Made by a program: the position numbers and the translations under genes. The notes below the pieces were generated by a model. It saw only the letters and a list, made by a program, of their open reading frames with translations. It had not been told where the DNA came from and made no database searches. From the NCBI GenBank assembly GCA_002389045.1, contig DGNS01000010.1, positions 176,351-240,350 of the forward strand: a DNA stretch of 64,000 nucleotides. The letters run 5' to 3'. The stretch is from Thiotrichaceae bacterium UBA4486 (GTDB lineage Bacteria > Pseudomonadota > Gammaproteobacteria > Eutrophobiales > Eutrophobiaceae). Positions 34,979 through 46,370 of the stretch are shown here, one piece after another (within the stretch, counting starts at the first letter, position 1; every line of letters starts with the position of its first letter).

Positions 34979-36573
34979 AGCTCGATCGAATTCTCATCCA
35001 CCGTGGCATCGAACAGCTCCTGTATGGCCTTTACATTGGGGTCATTCTGTATGGATTCTCGCGCCATCTCCAGCGCTGCCTCGCGGCGGCGCCCCTCTAA
35101 CTGTGCCGGCGTTTCCGCTCCAGGCTGCTCGACATCGATCAGCAGTTTCATATGCTCGCCAAAGCGGGTTTTGATGGCCTGCTCGAGGCGATCTTTCTGG
35201 TTCTGGTTGAGCAGGTGTTCCTTGTCCGGCGCCAGGGACAGATGCACCGCGGTGTCCGTATGTTTCTTCAATACGGTATGACCGGCGAGTTCCTTGACCA
35301 GTCCGGCGAGGGCCATTTCATCGATCACCGCCTGCCAGCTGTCCACGCCGGTCGAAGCGGCCGGTGCCGGTGCTGTCGCGGCTTCGGTACCCGGATCCGG
35401 TTGCGGGCGCTTGTCCGTGGTCACCGCGGCATCTTTGCTGACAGATTGATTCACCGCCGGAGGTGCGCCCGGAACCCGGTGTGCAGACCCGCCCGGCTGA
35501 AACGCCAGCATTCGAATCAATACCATCTCGAATCCGCTGCGCGGCTCCGGCGCCAGGTGCATATCCCGGCGGCCGGTAATGGCGATCTGGTAAAGCAATT
35601 GTATCTGCTCGGGATCCGTGGCCGCGGCCAGGCTGTGCAAGCGCTCATCCAGGTGTTCTTCCGTGTCCGCCTTCTCTCCCAGAACCTGGATCAGGGCGAT
35701 GCGTTGCAGGCAGTCGATCATGTCCACCAGCAGTTGCTGGTAATCCGGGTTATGTTCCGAAACGAGGTGAATACGCTGCAGCAGCGCCTCGCCCTCCGCG
35801 TTGATGACATGCGTCAGCAGGGTCAATACCTCGGCGGAATCGATGCTGCCAAGCATGGTACGGACCTGTTCCAGTCGCAATTCCCCGCCACCGTAGGCGA
35901 TGGCCTGATCGAGCAGGCTCAGCGCATCACGAACGCTGCCGTTGGCCGCCCTGGCGATCAGGCGGCTGCATTGCGGTTCGGCAGTGATTGCTTCCGCCTG
36001 CAGAATGCGGGTCAGTTGCCCGTCTATCTGATCCACGGACAGATGTTTGAGGTTGAACTGCATGCACCGGGAGAGGATGGTGACCGGTACTTTCTTTGCC
36101 TCGGTGGTCGCCAGCAGGAATTTCACATGCGGCGGAGGTTCTTCCAGGGTCTTCAACAGGGCGTTGAAACTGTGATTGGAGAACATGTGCACCTCGTCAA
36201 TGAGGTAGACCTTGTAGCGGCCCGAGGTCGGTGTGTACTGGACGTTGTCCATCAGCTCGCGGGTTTCTTCCACCCTGGCACGCGAGGCCGCGTCCACCTC
36301 GATCAGGTCGATGAAACGGCCTTCATCGATGCCGACACAGGCGGCACAGGTGCCGCAGGGTGTGGAGCTGACGCCTTCAAGACAATTCAGGCACTTGGCC
36401 AGGATCCGCGCCAGCGTGGTCTTGCCGACACCGCGCGTGCCGGTAAACAGGTAGGCATGGTGGGTGCGATCACTGTCCAGGGCGTTGATCAGCGCCTTCA
36501 GCACGTGTTCCTGTCCCACCATGTCCGCGAAGGATCGCGGGCGCCATTTTCTGGCCAGCACCTGGTAACTCAT
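34939..36573 (-). CDS. dnaX: DNA polymerase III subunits tau/gamma
   Basis: The 544-residue clamp-loader ATPase has Walker A GTRGVGKTTLARILA (near residue 47), four zinc cysteines in the CLNCLEGVSSTPCGTC region, Walker B LIDEVHM and sensor SRC. Domain III and a C-terminal polymerase-binding region follow. It loads the beta clamp. The last residues (DRQQTTDNRQQ) come from the heptamer repeat array and look unlike any conserved DnaX end. I saw no obvious A6G slippery site for a gamma form. The 4.5S RNA gene lies upstream on the same strand. Confidence 0.97.
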   Translation of the reverse strand: MSYQVLARKWRPRSFADMVGQEHVLKALINALDSDRTHHAYLFTGTRGVGKTTLARILAKCLNCLEGVSSTPCGTCAACVGIDEGRFIDLIEVDAASRARVEETRELMDNVQYTPTSGRYKVYLIDEVHMFSNHSFNALLKTLEEPPPHVKFLLATTEAKKVPVTILSRCMQFNLKHLSVDQIDGQLTRILQAEAITAEPQCSRLIARAANGSVRDALSLLDQAIAYGGGELRLEQVRTMLGSIDSAEVLTLLTHVINAEGEALLQRIHLVSEHNPDYQQLLVDMIDCLQRIALIQVLGEKADTEEHLDERLHSLAAATDPEQIQLLYQIAITGRRDMHLAPEPRSGFEMVLIRMLAFQPGGSAHRVPGAPPAVNQSVSKDAAVTTDKRPQPDPGTEAATAPAPAASTGVDSWQAVIDEMALAGLVKELAGHTVLKKHTDTAVHLSLAPDKEHLLNQNQKDRLEQAIKTRFGEHMKLLIDVEQPGAETPAQLEGRRREAALEMARESIQNDPNVKAIQELFDATVDENSIELEDRQQTTDNRQQ

Positions 36574-36737
36574 TGTATCGGCTCAACCACCTGTTATTTC
36601 GTTGCCTGACTCACTGTTCCTGACGACTAAAACGTTTGCCGGTAAGAATGCGTAAGGCCGGCAAAGATCCATAAAGCGTTTGTCGGATGAACACGGCGGC
36701 CGGATCGTCATGCAAAGAACATCTTTCATATGGAGGC

Positions 36738-36843
<106 letters not shown>

Positions 36844-36938
36844 ACCATGGAAAAGCGATGGTAACAATTCTCTGTGTCCCGGCATAGTGCGCTGAGCGGT
36901 AACACTGCCCGTCGCGGGATGAAAAGCCATGCAGGAGG

Positions 36939-38288
36939 CTACAGCCGTCCCCGGGGAGCGCCGTTGAGCTGTTTTTCCACCTCGCCGGCCGGCAGCGGTT
37001 TGAAAAAATGGTGACTCTGGATGAAATCACACCCCAGATCGGCAAGCACCGCGGCGTGATCCGTGCCACTGACGCCCTCGGCGACCACTCGTGCGCCCAG
37101 CTCATGGGCCATGTCAACCAGACAGCGGGTGATGGTTCGCCCGCGGCTGTTCGTGGCAATATTCTCCACGAACAGTTTATCGATCTTGATAATGTCGACG
37201 GGAAACTCCAGCAAATGTGATAGCGAGGAGAAACCGACGCCGAAATCATCCAGCGCAATGCCGATACCGCGCCCGGCGAGTTCACGAATGATGCGGATGG
37301 TCAGACTGTTGACGCTGTAGAACTCGGTTTCGGTCAGTTCTATGACCAGGGAATCCGCGGGCTGGCCCGACTCTTCAAGCAAATCGATGATCAACTCGGC
37401 GGCGAAGGGATCGTTCAACATATACGCCGAGAGGTTGAAGTGCACCGGGATCCGGATGTTTTTCTGCCGCCAGCGGGCCACCTGTTGCAGAACGATGCGC
37501 AGACCGTTGGTCACGAAGGATTTGATCTCCGGTGAGTTATTGGCATCAAGGATCAGCTTATCGGGATAAATTTCGCCCAGGGAGGGATGTTGCCAGCGGC
37601 ACAGGGCTTCCAGGGCCACGATGCGGCCGTCCTCGATGGCGCATATGGGCTGATAGAGAAATCGGATCTGCTCATTTCTGAACAGTTCATCCAGATCGTA
37701 ATTATACAAGGTGCCGGGCACGGCGCCGCCGTCGATGTCCGAGTACACATTGCATGCCGCACCCCGGCCGATGGCCGTGAGCATGGCTTTTTCGGAATTG
37801 TGCACCAGGGTGTTGATGTCCTCGCCGTGTTGCGGATAACAGGAGACGCCGATAGCGGGCGTCAATTCGACACTGTTCCCGTTGACGGTAACGGGGTCTC
37901 CGATGGCTTCGGCGTATTTGCCGGCAATGCTTTCCGCATCAGCCGGTTGATTGATGTTAACCAGGATCGCCGTGAATTCATTGCCGCCGAAACGGGCCAC
38001 GGTATCGGAATCCCGCGCCAGTTTCATGAGGCGTTCGGCAACGGCCACCAGGGCACGATCGCCAACATGGTGGCCCAGTCGTTCATTGATCGACTTCAAG
38101 CCGTTCAGCCGGATCATGAGGATGGCAAAACCGTATTTCTCGCGCACCGCGAGCGACCGGGTGTGGTGCAGGCGATCCAGGAACAGATAGCGATTGGGCA
38201 GGTTGGTCAGGCTGTCATAAAGACCCAGCCATAACAGCTGTTCACTTTTGTCACCGGGCAGGTTTCCCGGTTCCGGGGAAGGATTCAT
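36939..38288 (-). CDS. GGDEF-EAL protein, probable c-di-GMP phosphodiesterase
   Basis: The 449-residue soluble protein lacks a sensor domain. The GGDEF signature is changed to G-G-N-E-F (101-105), which removes a metal-binding acid, while the RxxD site before it (RDSD) remains. The EAL domain keeps E227-A-L, the HFNLSA asparagine, ELTETE, LDDFGVGFSSL and the late VAEGV glutamate. I therefore predict hydrolysis of c-di-GMP with the degenerate domain as a nucleotide sensor. It is 12 bp from bioA, on the same strand. Confidence 0.88.
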   Translation of the reverse strand: MNPSPEPGNLPGDKSEQLLWLGLYDSLTNLPNRYLFLDRLHHTRSLAVREKYGFAILMIRLNGLKSINERLGHHVGDRALVAVAERLMKLARDSDTVARFGGNEFTAILVNINQPADAESIAGKYAEAIGDPVTVNGNSVELTPAIGVSCYPQHGEDINTLVHNSEKAMLTAIGRGAACNVYSDIDGGAVPGTLYNYDLDELFRNEQIRFLYQPICAIEDGRIVALEALCRWQHPSLGEIYPDKLILDANNSPEIKSFVTNGLRIVLQQVARWRQKNIRIPVHFNLSAYMLNDPFAAELIIDLLEESGQPADSLVIELTETEFYSVNSLTIRIIRELAGRGIGIALDDFGVGFSSLSHLLEFPVDIIKIDKLFVENIATNSRGRTITRCLVDMAHELGARVVAEGVSGTDHAAVLADLGCDFIQSHHFFKPLPAGEVEKQLNGAPRGRL

Positions 38289-38300
38289 GCCGGCATTATA

Positions 38301-39587
38301 TTATGCCTGCTTGCCTACTGTCTCGCGCACGGCACGGGTCAGCGTGTGCAGATCCTCATCGCTGATGATATAGGGCGGCATCAGGTAGACAAGCCGGCCG
38401 AACGGCCGGATCCAGACCCCGGCAGCGACGAATTCGGGCACCATCGTTTTCATATCCACCGGCATCTGCAATTCGACCACACCGATGCCGCCCAGCACCC
38501 GCACATCAGTGACCGCGGGATGATCGCGGCACGGCGCCAGTCCTTCACGGAGCCGGTTCTCGATGCGGGTAATGCGTGACTGCCACGGCGATTCCAGCAA
38601 CAGTTGAATACTGGTCAGGGCTGCCGTACAGGCGAGCGGGTTGGCCATGAAGGTCGGACCGTGCATGAAGACACCGGGATCGGCGCCGTCTATGGCCTGG
38701 TAAACATGGCTGCCGGTCAGCGTTGCCGCCAGGGACAGGTAACCTCCGGTCAGTGCCTTGCCGATGCACATGATGTCCGGCTCGATACCGGCGTGCTCAC
38801 AGGCAAAGAGTTTTCCGGTGCGGCCGAAACCGGTGGCGATTTCATCCAGGATCAGCAACACATTATATTGATCGCAAAGCGCCCGTGCCCGGGACAGATA
38901 TTCTGCCGAATAAAACCACATGCCACCGGCGCCCTGGACGATGGGCTCCATGATCACGGCGGCAACCTGATCGGCATTCTTCTCCAGCGCCTGCTGCAAT
39001 GGCCGGATATCGTCATCCCGGCAGGGCCGGCCATAGCGGCACGGCGGTTGCGGTACGAAGATCTGCGCGGCCACGGCGCCCTTGAACAGACCGTGCATGC
39101 CCGTTTCCGGATCGCATACCGACATGGCGCCGAAGGTGTCGCCATGATAACCGTGGCGCAGGCTGATAAAGCGTTTACGCGCGGGTTTATCCATGGCCTG
39201 CCAGTACTGGATGGCCATTTTCATGGCCACTTCCACCGCGACCGAACCGGAGTCGGAATAAAAGACCGCATCCAGCGACGGCGGCGTGATGGCCAGCAAC
39301 TGTTCCGTCAATTGCATGGCCGGGTCATGGGTCAGCCCACCGAACATGACATGGGCCATGCGCTGCAGTTGATCCGCCAGCGCGCGGTTCATCCGCGGCT
39401 GGTTGTAGCCGTGGATCACACACCACCACGACGCCATGCCGTCGATCAACTCCCGGCCGTCGGCCAGTTTCAAGCGTACGCCGTCGGCCGACACCACCGG
39501 GTAAACCGGCAGATCCGGATGCAGGGCGCTGTAAGGATGCCAGATCGAGCGGCGATCGATATCTATCAACTGTTCATGCGTTGACAT
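38301..39587 (-). CDS. bioA: Adenosylmethionine-8-amino-7-oxononanoate aminotransferase
   Basis: The 428-residue PLP enzyme of biotin synthesis uses ATG 39587, giving the family opening DRRSIWHPYSA. The frame could extend to 39671, but the extra residues are unrelated. Motifs include GMASWWCVIHGYN, SDSGSVAVEVAMK, HGYHGDTFGAMSVCDP, the DEIATGFGRTG metal-like acid and the PLP lysine in GKALTGGYL. It converts KAPA to DAPA using S-adenosylmethionine. No other bio gene is visible in the window. Confidence 0.96.
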   Translation of the reverse strand: MSTHEQLIDIDRRSIWHPYSALHPDLPVYPVVSADGVRLKLADGRELIDGMASWWCVIHGYNQPRMNRALADQLQRMAHVMFGGLTHDPAMQLTEQLLAITPPSLDAVFYSDSGSVAVEVAMKMAIQYWQAMDKPARKRFISLRHGYHGDTFGAMSVCDPETGMHGLFKGAVAAQIFVPQPPCRYGRPCRDDDIRPLQQALEKNADQVAAVIMEPIVQGAGGMWFYSAEYLSRARALCDQYNVLLILDEIATGFGRTGKLFACEHAGIEPDIMCIGKALTGGYLSLAATLTGSHVYQAIDGADPGVFMHGPTFMANPLACTAALTSIQLLLESPWQSRITRIENRLREGLAPCRDHPAVTDVRVLGGIGVVELQMPVDMKTMVPEFVAAGVWIRPFGRLVYLMPPYIISDEDLHTLTRAVRETVGKQA

Positions 39588-39909
39588 ACAGCAGACATCT
39601 CCGTGTTTATTGATTGATTTCCGGCCCGGGTATTTACCCGGCGACATGCGGTAATTATCGCATTGCATCATGCTGTCATACGGATTGCCCGGACATCTGT
39701 ATTCGCTTACCGGTAATAATCCGCCGTTTACTTATACACTCGCAGTTGTAAACTGATCATCAGAGACACTCTGAAACGAAGATAACACAGGATGACATTT
39801 CCGTTGACCAGTCTCCTGATGTACAGAATACGTGTTTTATATCAGTGCATTATCACATGTTTGTAACAGTTTAAATAACAGTAAACGTTTCGTTAACAGC
39901 AGATAATCG
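39588..39909. other. Divergent intergenic region between bioA and the porin
   Basis: The 322 bases contain both upstream regions. TTGACC near 39804 with a poor -10 about 17 bp later is a weak promoter candidate for the porin operon. A TCACATGTTTGTAAC stretch (about 39846-39860) loosely resembles the AcoR-type palindromes at 47-63 kb, but there is no -24/-12 element. No gene or repeat was found. Confidence 0.4.
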
Positions 39910-41196
39910 ATGACAAACCGACATCAACCTGCTGGTAAACCGGCAGCCTCTCCCGCATGGTATCCATGCTGCCTGGCGCTGTGTGTCTTTGCCAATTCCG
40001 CTTTTGCCGACGCTGAAACCGAAGCCCTGCGCGAAGAACTGCAACTGCTCAAGAAACGCATGGAACAGCTGGAGGCCCGTCTGGCGGCCGCTGAAAACAG
40101 GGATATCGAAATCAAGGAAGCCGTCAATGAAACTGCCGCAGCCGATAGCAGCGGAATCCAGGCATTTGATATCGGCGGGGCACTGCGTTTCAACTATTCA
40201 TGGGAGGATTTTGACGATTCCGCGCAAAGCAAGCGTGGTGATATCGGCCTGAATATTTTCCGCCTCAACGTCGACGGCCAATACGAGAATATCCTGTTGT
40301 CAGCCGAATACCGCTTTTACACTTTCATGGACACCATACACCATGGCTGGATTGGCTATGATTTCGGTGATCACGGCCAGGTGCAGGCCGGCATCACCCA
40401 GGTACCCTTTGGTCTCCTGCCCTTCGCCTCACACAGTTTCTGGTTTGGCACCACTTATTACATGGGTCTGGAAGATGACTATGACATGGGCATTAAATAC
40501 ATCAATGATTTCGGTCCATGGAATCTGCAACTGGCCGCTTTCAAAAATGCCGAACTGGGTAATGCCGACGATCTGGAGCGTTATTCCTATGACCCGGTAA
40601 CAACCGGCGCGGCCAGGAACGAGGAAACCAACACCTTCAACGGCCGCCTGGCCTATACTTTCGGCAAGGACAGTGAATGCAGTAACGAGCTCGGGTTATC
40701 CGGACAATGGGGTGAACTGTTCAACCGGGACACCGATGACAGCGGCGATCACTGGGCCACGGCCGCACACCTCGACAGCCGCTGCGGGCGCTGGAATCTC
40801 CAGTTCGAACTCGGCCGCTACGAATACAACCCGCGTAATCCGGCCGGTGTCAGCAATGACAGCATCACTTTTGGCGCCTTCGCCTTTGCTCACGAAGTGG
40901 CGGCAGAAGGGTATTTTGGAGTCGCCAACATTGCCTACAATGTTCCGGTGAACTGGCCGCGGGTTGACGTTATAACCTGTTACAACGATTTCAGCATACT
41001 GCACAAGGACGATAGCCGGTTCAATGATTCCCTGCTCAACACCACCGGTTGTGCCATAGGTATCGGTCCTACCTTTACCTATATTGATCTCATCCGCGGC
41101 AGAAATGCCCTGTTTCTCGGCGATGGCTCACTCGCGGGTGGCGGTAACGATGAATGGGAAACGCGCATCAATATCAACCTGGGTTATTACTGGTAA
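39910..41196 (+). CDS. Outer-membrane porin with N-terminal coiled coil
   Basis: At 428 residues, the protein has a signal peptide (ending about residue 34, SAFAD), a short coiled coil (ETEALREELQLLKKRMEQLEARL) and a beta-barrel rich in aromatic-flanked strands, ending with terminal GYYW. It resembles phosphate-selective (OprO/OprP-like) porins that take up small anions or organic solutes. It is the first gene of a five-gene plus-strand group with two binding proteins and a betaine-type transporter, so it may admit quaternary amines. Confidence 0.85.
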   Translation: MTNRHQPAGKPAASPAWYPCCLALCVFANSAFADAETEALREELQLLKKRMEQLEARLAAAENRDIEIKEAVNETAAADSSGIQAFDIGGALRFNYSWEDFDDSAQSKRGDIGLNIFRLNVDGQYENILLSAEYRFYTFMDTIHHGWIGYDFGDHGQVQAGITQVPFGLLPFASHSFWFGTTYYMGLEDDYDMGIKYINDFGPWNLQLAAFKNAELGNADDLERYSYDPVTTGAARNEETNTFNGRLAYTFGKDSECSNELGLSGQWGELFNRDTDDSGDHWATAAHLDSRCGRWNLQFELGRYEYNPRNPAGVSNDSITFGAFAFAHEVAAEGYFGVANIAYNVPVNWPRVDVITCYNDFSILHKDDSRFNDSLLNTTGCAIGIGPTFTYIDLIRGRNALFLGDGSLAGGGNDEWETRININLGYYW

Positions 41197-41201
41197 TCTG
41201 A

Positions 41202-42347
41202 ATGACTGCCCTGAATGACACGGAGAAGGACGGGTTCTTGCACGACTGCGCGACCGGGCGTGGACAGCCACTGCTCATATTAACCGTTCTCATCCTGTTG
41301 TTTCTTTCGTGCAGGAGTGTTTATGCCGAACTGACCATGGTCTCCTGGGGTGGCGCCTATACCCGCAGCCAGATCCTGGCTTTCGTGCGTCCTTACCAGC
41401 AACAGACCGGAGAACAGATCAATGTCATTGATTACAGTGGTGGTCTGATTGACCTGCGCAAACAGGTACGCTCTCTCAACTTCAAGTGGGATATCATCGA
41501 CCTGGAACTGAGCGACGCACTCAGGGCCTGCGAGGAAGGCTTGCTGGAACCGATCCCGCCGCAGGCGCTGGAAGCGCCAGCCGATGGCTCCGCGGTTGAG
41601 TCCGATTTTATTGCAGGCAGTCTCACACCGTGCGCCATCGGCACGGTGGTCTGGTCCACGGTCATCGCATTTGATCCGGCAGCGTTGCCGCAAACACCGC
41701 AACGTCTCGAGGACTTCTTTGATACCGAACGCTTTCCCGGACACCGTGGTCTGCGCAAAACGCCGAAGGCCAACCTGGAATGGGCGCTGCTGGCCGATGG
41801 TGTGCCCGCCGACCGGATCTATGCCACACTGGAAACCGAAGCCGGGTTGCAACGCGCTTTCACCAGACTCAACAGCATCAAACCGCAGTTGATCTGGTGG
41901 GTGGATGGCATCGAGGCGCCCTATTTACTGGAAAGCAAACAGGTGGTGATGACTTCAGCCTATAACGGCCGCATCGCCGATGCCAATAACAACCGTAACG
42001 CCGGGCTTGAAATCCTCTGGGATCGCCAGATCTGGAATATCGATCTGTTCGGCATTCCCAGGGACAACCCGAACGCGGAACAGGCGCTGGACTTCATCCG
42101 CTTTGCAACCCGAAGCGACCGGCTTGCGGAACAGGCCCGGCACATACCCTACGGACCGGTTCGAAAATCCGCCCTGCAACTGATGGACAGGGAAGCCCGC
42201 TTGCACCTGCCCACGGCAAGCAGTAATTTTGATAACGCACTGCAGATCGATGCGCGCTGGTGGGCGGAACATTTCAATCGTATCAACCAGCGGTTTCAAA
42301 AGTGGCTGGAACGGCCCTTGCAGGTACCGAAAAACCTGCCCCGTTAA
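41202..42347 (+). CDS. Periplasmic solute-binding protein (polyamine/PotD-like)
   Basis: This 381-residue protein has a late signal peptide or anchor (about 25-43, ending SVYAE) followed by a type II periplasmic-binding fold. SWGGAYTRSQ, the DIIDLELSDA loop and an SAYNGRIADA segment are typical of the PotD/putrescine-binding class of family 1 solute-binding proteins. It starts 6 bp after the porin. No ABC permease or ATPase gene accompanies it, so it may serve a distant transporter or the adjacent BCCT carrier. The ligand is not predictable. Confidence 0.85.
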   Translation: MTALNDTEKDGFLHDCATGRGQPLLILTVLILLFLSCRSVYAELTMVSWGGAYTRSQILAFVRPYQQQTGEQINVIDYSGGLIDLRKQVRSLNFKWDIIDLELSDALRACEEGLLEPIPPQALEAPADGSAVESDFIAGSLTPCAIGTVVWSTVIAFDPAALPQTPQRLEDFFDTERFPGHRGLRKTPKANLEWALLADGVPADRIYATLETEAGLQRAFTRLNSIKPQLIWWVDGIEAPYLLESKQVVMTSAYNGRIADANNNRNAGLEILWDRQIWNIDLFGIPRDNPNAEQALDFIRFATRSDRLAEQARHIPYGPVRKSALQLMDREARLHLPTASSNFDNALQIDARWWAEHFNRINQRFQKWLERPLQVPKNLPR

Positions 42348-42403
42348 CCGGTCAATCCACAATTCAACATCCCTGAAATATCAACCGAAAGGACAACCAG
42401 CAA

Positions 42404-44076
<1,673 letters not shown>

Positions 44077-44080
<4 letters not shown>

Positions 44081-45018
44081 ACGGCGCCATCACCCTGTTC
44101 TCCACTGCCGTCCGCGGCGGCCGCCATGTTATCGCCACAGGTCTGCTGCTACTGTTACCGTTTGCAACACAGGCCCGGGACGCCCTCAGACTGGTGTACG
44201 CCGACTGGTCATCCTCCGTGGCCAGCGCACATGTGGTCTGTGCCGTCGTCCGGCAGCAACTGGATCGTGGTTGTGAAGCGGAACAGGTATCAGTAGAAGA
44301 GATGTATGAACGCGTTGCGCAAGGCAAGGCGGACGCCATGCTCTCGGCCTGGCTGCCGGATACGCACCGGGACTATATGCAACGCTATGCACACCAGCTT
44401 GACGACCTGGGACCGAACTTCGAAGGCACACGCATCGGCCTGGTGGTGCCGGCGGTCAGTCCGGGCCGCCAGACCGGTGCCGACGGCGCCCGGGGCCGTG
44501 AACTACTGGACATACAATCCATCGCCGAACTCGATGATCATGCCGCGGATTTCGCACACCGGATCATCGGTATCGAGGCCGATACCGGCATCATGCGGGC
44601 CACCCGCAAGGCCATGGAGGTGTACGGACTCGGACAATTTCGCCTGGTCGAAGGTAATGAAAGCACCATGGCGACATCTCTCAAGGACGCCATCCGCCAC
44701 AAGCAACCGGTGGTAGTCACCGGCTGGCAACCGCACTGGCTTTTCGGCCGCTGGGCCTTGCGTTTTCTCGACGACCCCAAAGGCGTGTTCGGAAAAAACG
44801 GCGCCATCCACACACTGGTCAGGCCGGGTCTTCGCCGGGCCATGCCCCGCGTATACACATTACTGGATCGCTTCCACTGGCAATCCGATCAACTGGGCCA
44901 GTTGATGGTCTGGATACAGGCGGATGGCGGCCGCGACCCCGCGGGCCAGGCCGAACGCTGGCTGCGCACGCGCGGCGGTATTATCGAACACTGGCTCGGT
45001 ACACAGGTTCCTGAATAA
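44077..45018 (+). CDS. Glycine betaine/choline-type solute-binding protein (OpuAC)
   Basis: The gene starts at ATG 44077, inside the BCCT stop. This 313-residue protein has a signal peptide (about 1-33, ending TQARD) and an OpuAC-type binding domain with the aromatic ligand cage pattern, notably VTGWQPHWLFGRW, plus YADWSSSVASAHV at the front. Such proteins bind betaine or choline through cation-pi contacts and normally feed an ABC permease. Here the partner in the operon is a BCCT carrier instead. No permease or ATPase is nearby. Confidence 0.9.
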
Positions 45019-45055
45019 CGGCAAGCCATATCAATAACAGCAAGCAAAATAACTC

Positions 45056-45751
45056 ATGTTACAAATCATCAGTCATAAATTCCGCAGCGGTTGCATGATG
45101 CTGGGCCGCGACCTTGGCGACTCGGTGGCCTTTCTCGGCACCGCGTTTCTGGTCCACGGCCAGGGTTACCTGCTCACTGCCGCCCACCTCACCGAAAACG
45201 AGACAGGGTTGGTTATCATTCCTTCAACCTTCAGCGAGGAATTTGCACCGCTGATCCTGGACCGGGTGGCGGCGATGGCCGTTAATGTAATCAGCCGGGA
45301 TGTGCAACGCGATATCGCACTGTTGAAGATAGAGCAGGAAATCGATATCGGCGTACCGGATGACTTTCTCGGCAGCACGGAAGCTGTGCGGCCCGGCGCC
45401 AGTGTCATGAGCCTTGGCTATTCCTTCGGCCATCACCAGATCCACGCCTTACTCGGTTACAACGCCGTGGTCAGCGCCAAGATCCTGTCCAGCAACGAAA
45501 GCCGGCTGATCCTGTTTGACTCGGCATTTCATGAAGGTGATCGCGGCGGGCCGCTGGTCCACGTGGCCGACAGCCATATCGTGGGTATTGTCACCGGGCG
45601 TTTCGAACCCTCGACCATCAGTCAACAGGCCGGGGTATCCACGGAACGCCTCGAACCGCGTGAAACCAATGTCTCCTACGCGGTTGCGATCGAATACGGA
45701 CTTGAACTGATGGCGTCGGAAGGCATCATGCAGACGGCGGGAACGATGTAG
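45056..45751 (+). CDS. Trypsin-fold protein lacking the catalytic serine
   Basis: The 231-residue protein follows the chymotrypsin-like fold. H44 lies in LLTAAHL and D86 in QRDIALLKI, both triad positions. The site expected as G-D-S-G-G-P reads G161-D162-R163-G164-G165-P166, so serine is replaced by arginine (codon CGC at 45542-45544). No clear signal peptide is visible. It lies 37 bp after the betaine-binding protein gene and is probably in its operon. Proteolysis is unlikely. A binding or scaffolding role is possible. Confidence 0.82.
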   Translation: MLQIISHKFRSGCMMLGRDLGDSVAFLGTAFLVHGQGYLLTAAHLTENETGLVIIPSTFSEEFAPLILDRVAAMAVNVISRDVQRDIALLKIEQEIDIGVPDDFLGSTEAVRPGASVMSLGYSFGHHQIHALLGYNAVVSAKILSSNESRLILFDSAFHEGDRGGPLVHVADSHIVGIVTGRFEPSTISQQAGVSTERLEPRETNVSYAVAIEYGLELMASEGIMQTAGTM

Positions 45752-45900
45752 TGAAACAGAGAGAAACCAGGAAGAACGGGTTACGATCCTGACATCATCC
45801 GCCCGGACACTATGTCGAAGTCACTCTCTCGTTTTCGAGGGTTCGAATGACTTATCACCATAACTGCAAAAGGGACCAGAAGGTCCCTTTTGCAGTTATA

Positions 45901-45991
45901 TGGCGGAGAGGGAGGGATTCGAACCCTCGATACGCTTTTGACGTATACACACTTTCCAGGCGTGCGCCTTAAGCCACTCGGCCACCTCTCC
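45901..45991 (-). tRNA. tRNA-Ser(GGA)
   Basis: The minus-strand 91-nt gene begins GGAGAGGTGGCCGAGTGG and ends with encoded CCA. Features are an acceptor stem GGAGAGG/CCTCTCC, an anticodon loop CTGGAAA (anticodon GGA), the long serine variable arm (TATACGTCAAAAGCGTAT region), and an intact T arm GAGGGTTCGAATCCCTC. It reads UCU and UCC. A damaged second copy lies just upstream on the same strand. Confidence 0.97.
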
Positions 45992-46052
45992 ACAATTTCA
46001 TTTCTATAGTAACCCCTTGATACAACTTTTGACACGCAGCACTCCGTGCTGC

Positions 46053-46209
46053 AGAGGGAGGGACTGACGCGCTACTTCCCTGTAGCGCGCCCTGCGGGAA
46101 GACTGCGTCTTTCCAATTTCGCTCCCGGCGAAATTGTCGAACCCTCGATACGCTTTTGACGTATACACACTTTCCAGGCGTGCGCCTTAAGCCGCTCGGC
46201 CACCTCTCC
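46053..46209 (-). pseudogene. tRNA-Ser(GGA) copy with a 73-nt insertion in the T-loop
   Basis: Bases 46209 down to 46137 match the intact gene at 45901-45991 almost base for base from the acceptor 5' strand through the T-loop TTCGA. At that point a foreign block (46136-46064) replaces the next base. The copy then resumes with TCCCTCCCTCT (46063-46053) and diverges where the acceptor end should be (CTGC instead of CTCC). The inserted block holds inverted repeats such as GCGCTAC/GTAGCGC and AATTTCGC/GCGAAATT. The RNA could not form a normal T arm or mature acceptor end. Confidence 0.85.
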
Positions 46210-46370
46210 ACAGTGTATTTGAATCAGCCCTGGTACCCGAACAGGCTGTTCAGATAAAAACTGGAGCGAAGATTATAGAATCAGGCAGAGGCTTGCAACG
46301 GTCGAAAGATAAAAATGCTCCTGCGCGCCGGGAATAGCAGGGATTCAACAGTGGTTCAGGGAAAAAGGGC

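Noticed and set aside
35152..36609. Long open frame of 485 codons on the plus strand opposite dnaX
   Set aside because: It is antisense to a clear dnaX with all motifs, and its translation has no family features. High-GC shadow frame.
38604..39584. 326-codon plus-strand frame opposite bioA
   Set aside because: Shadow of bioA; no recognisable domain and no ribosome binding site.
39846..39860. AcoR-like site before the betaine porin operon
   Set aside because: Only a loose match and no GG-N10-GC element in the region, so not counted in the regulon.
45781..46211. Short minus-strand frames with ERWPSGLRRTPGKCVYVKS
   Set aside because: This is the translated tRNA-Ser sequence, a common false gene.
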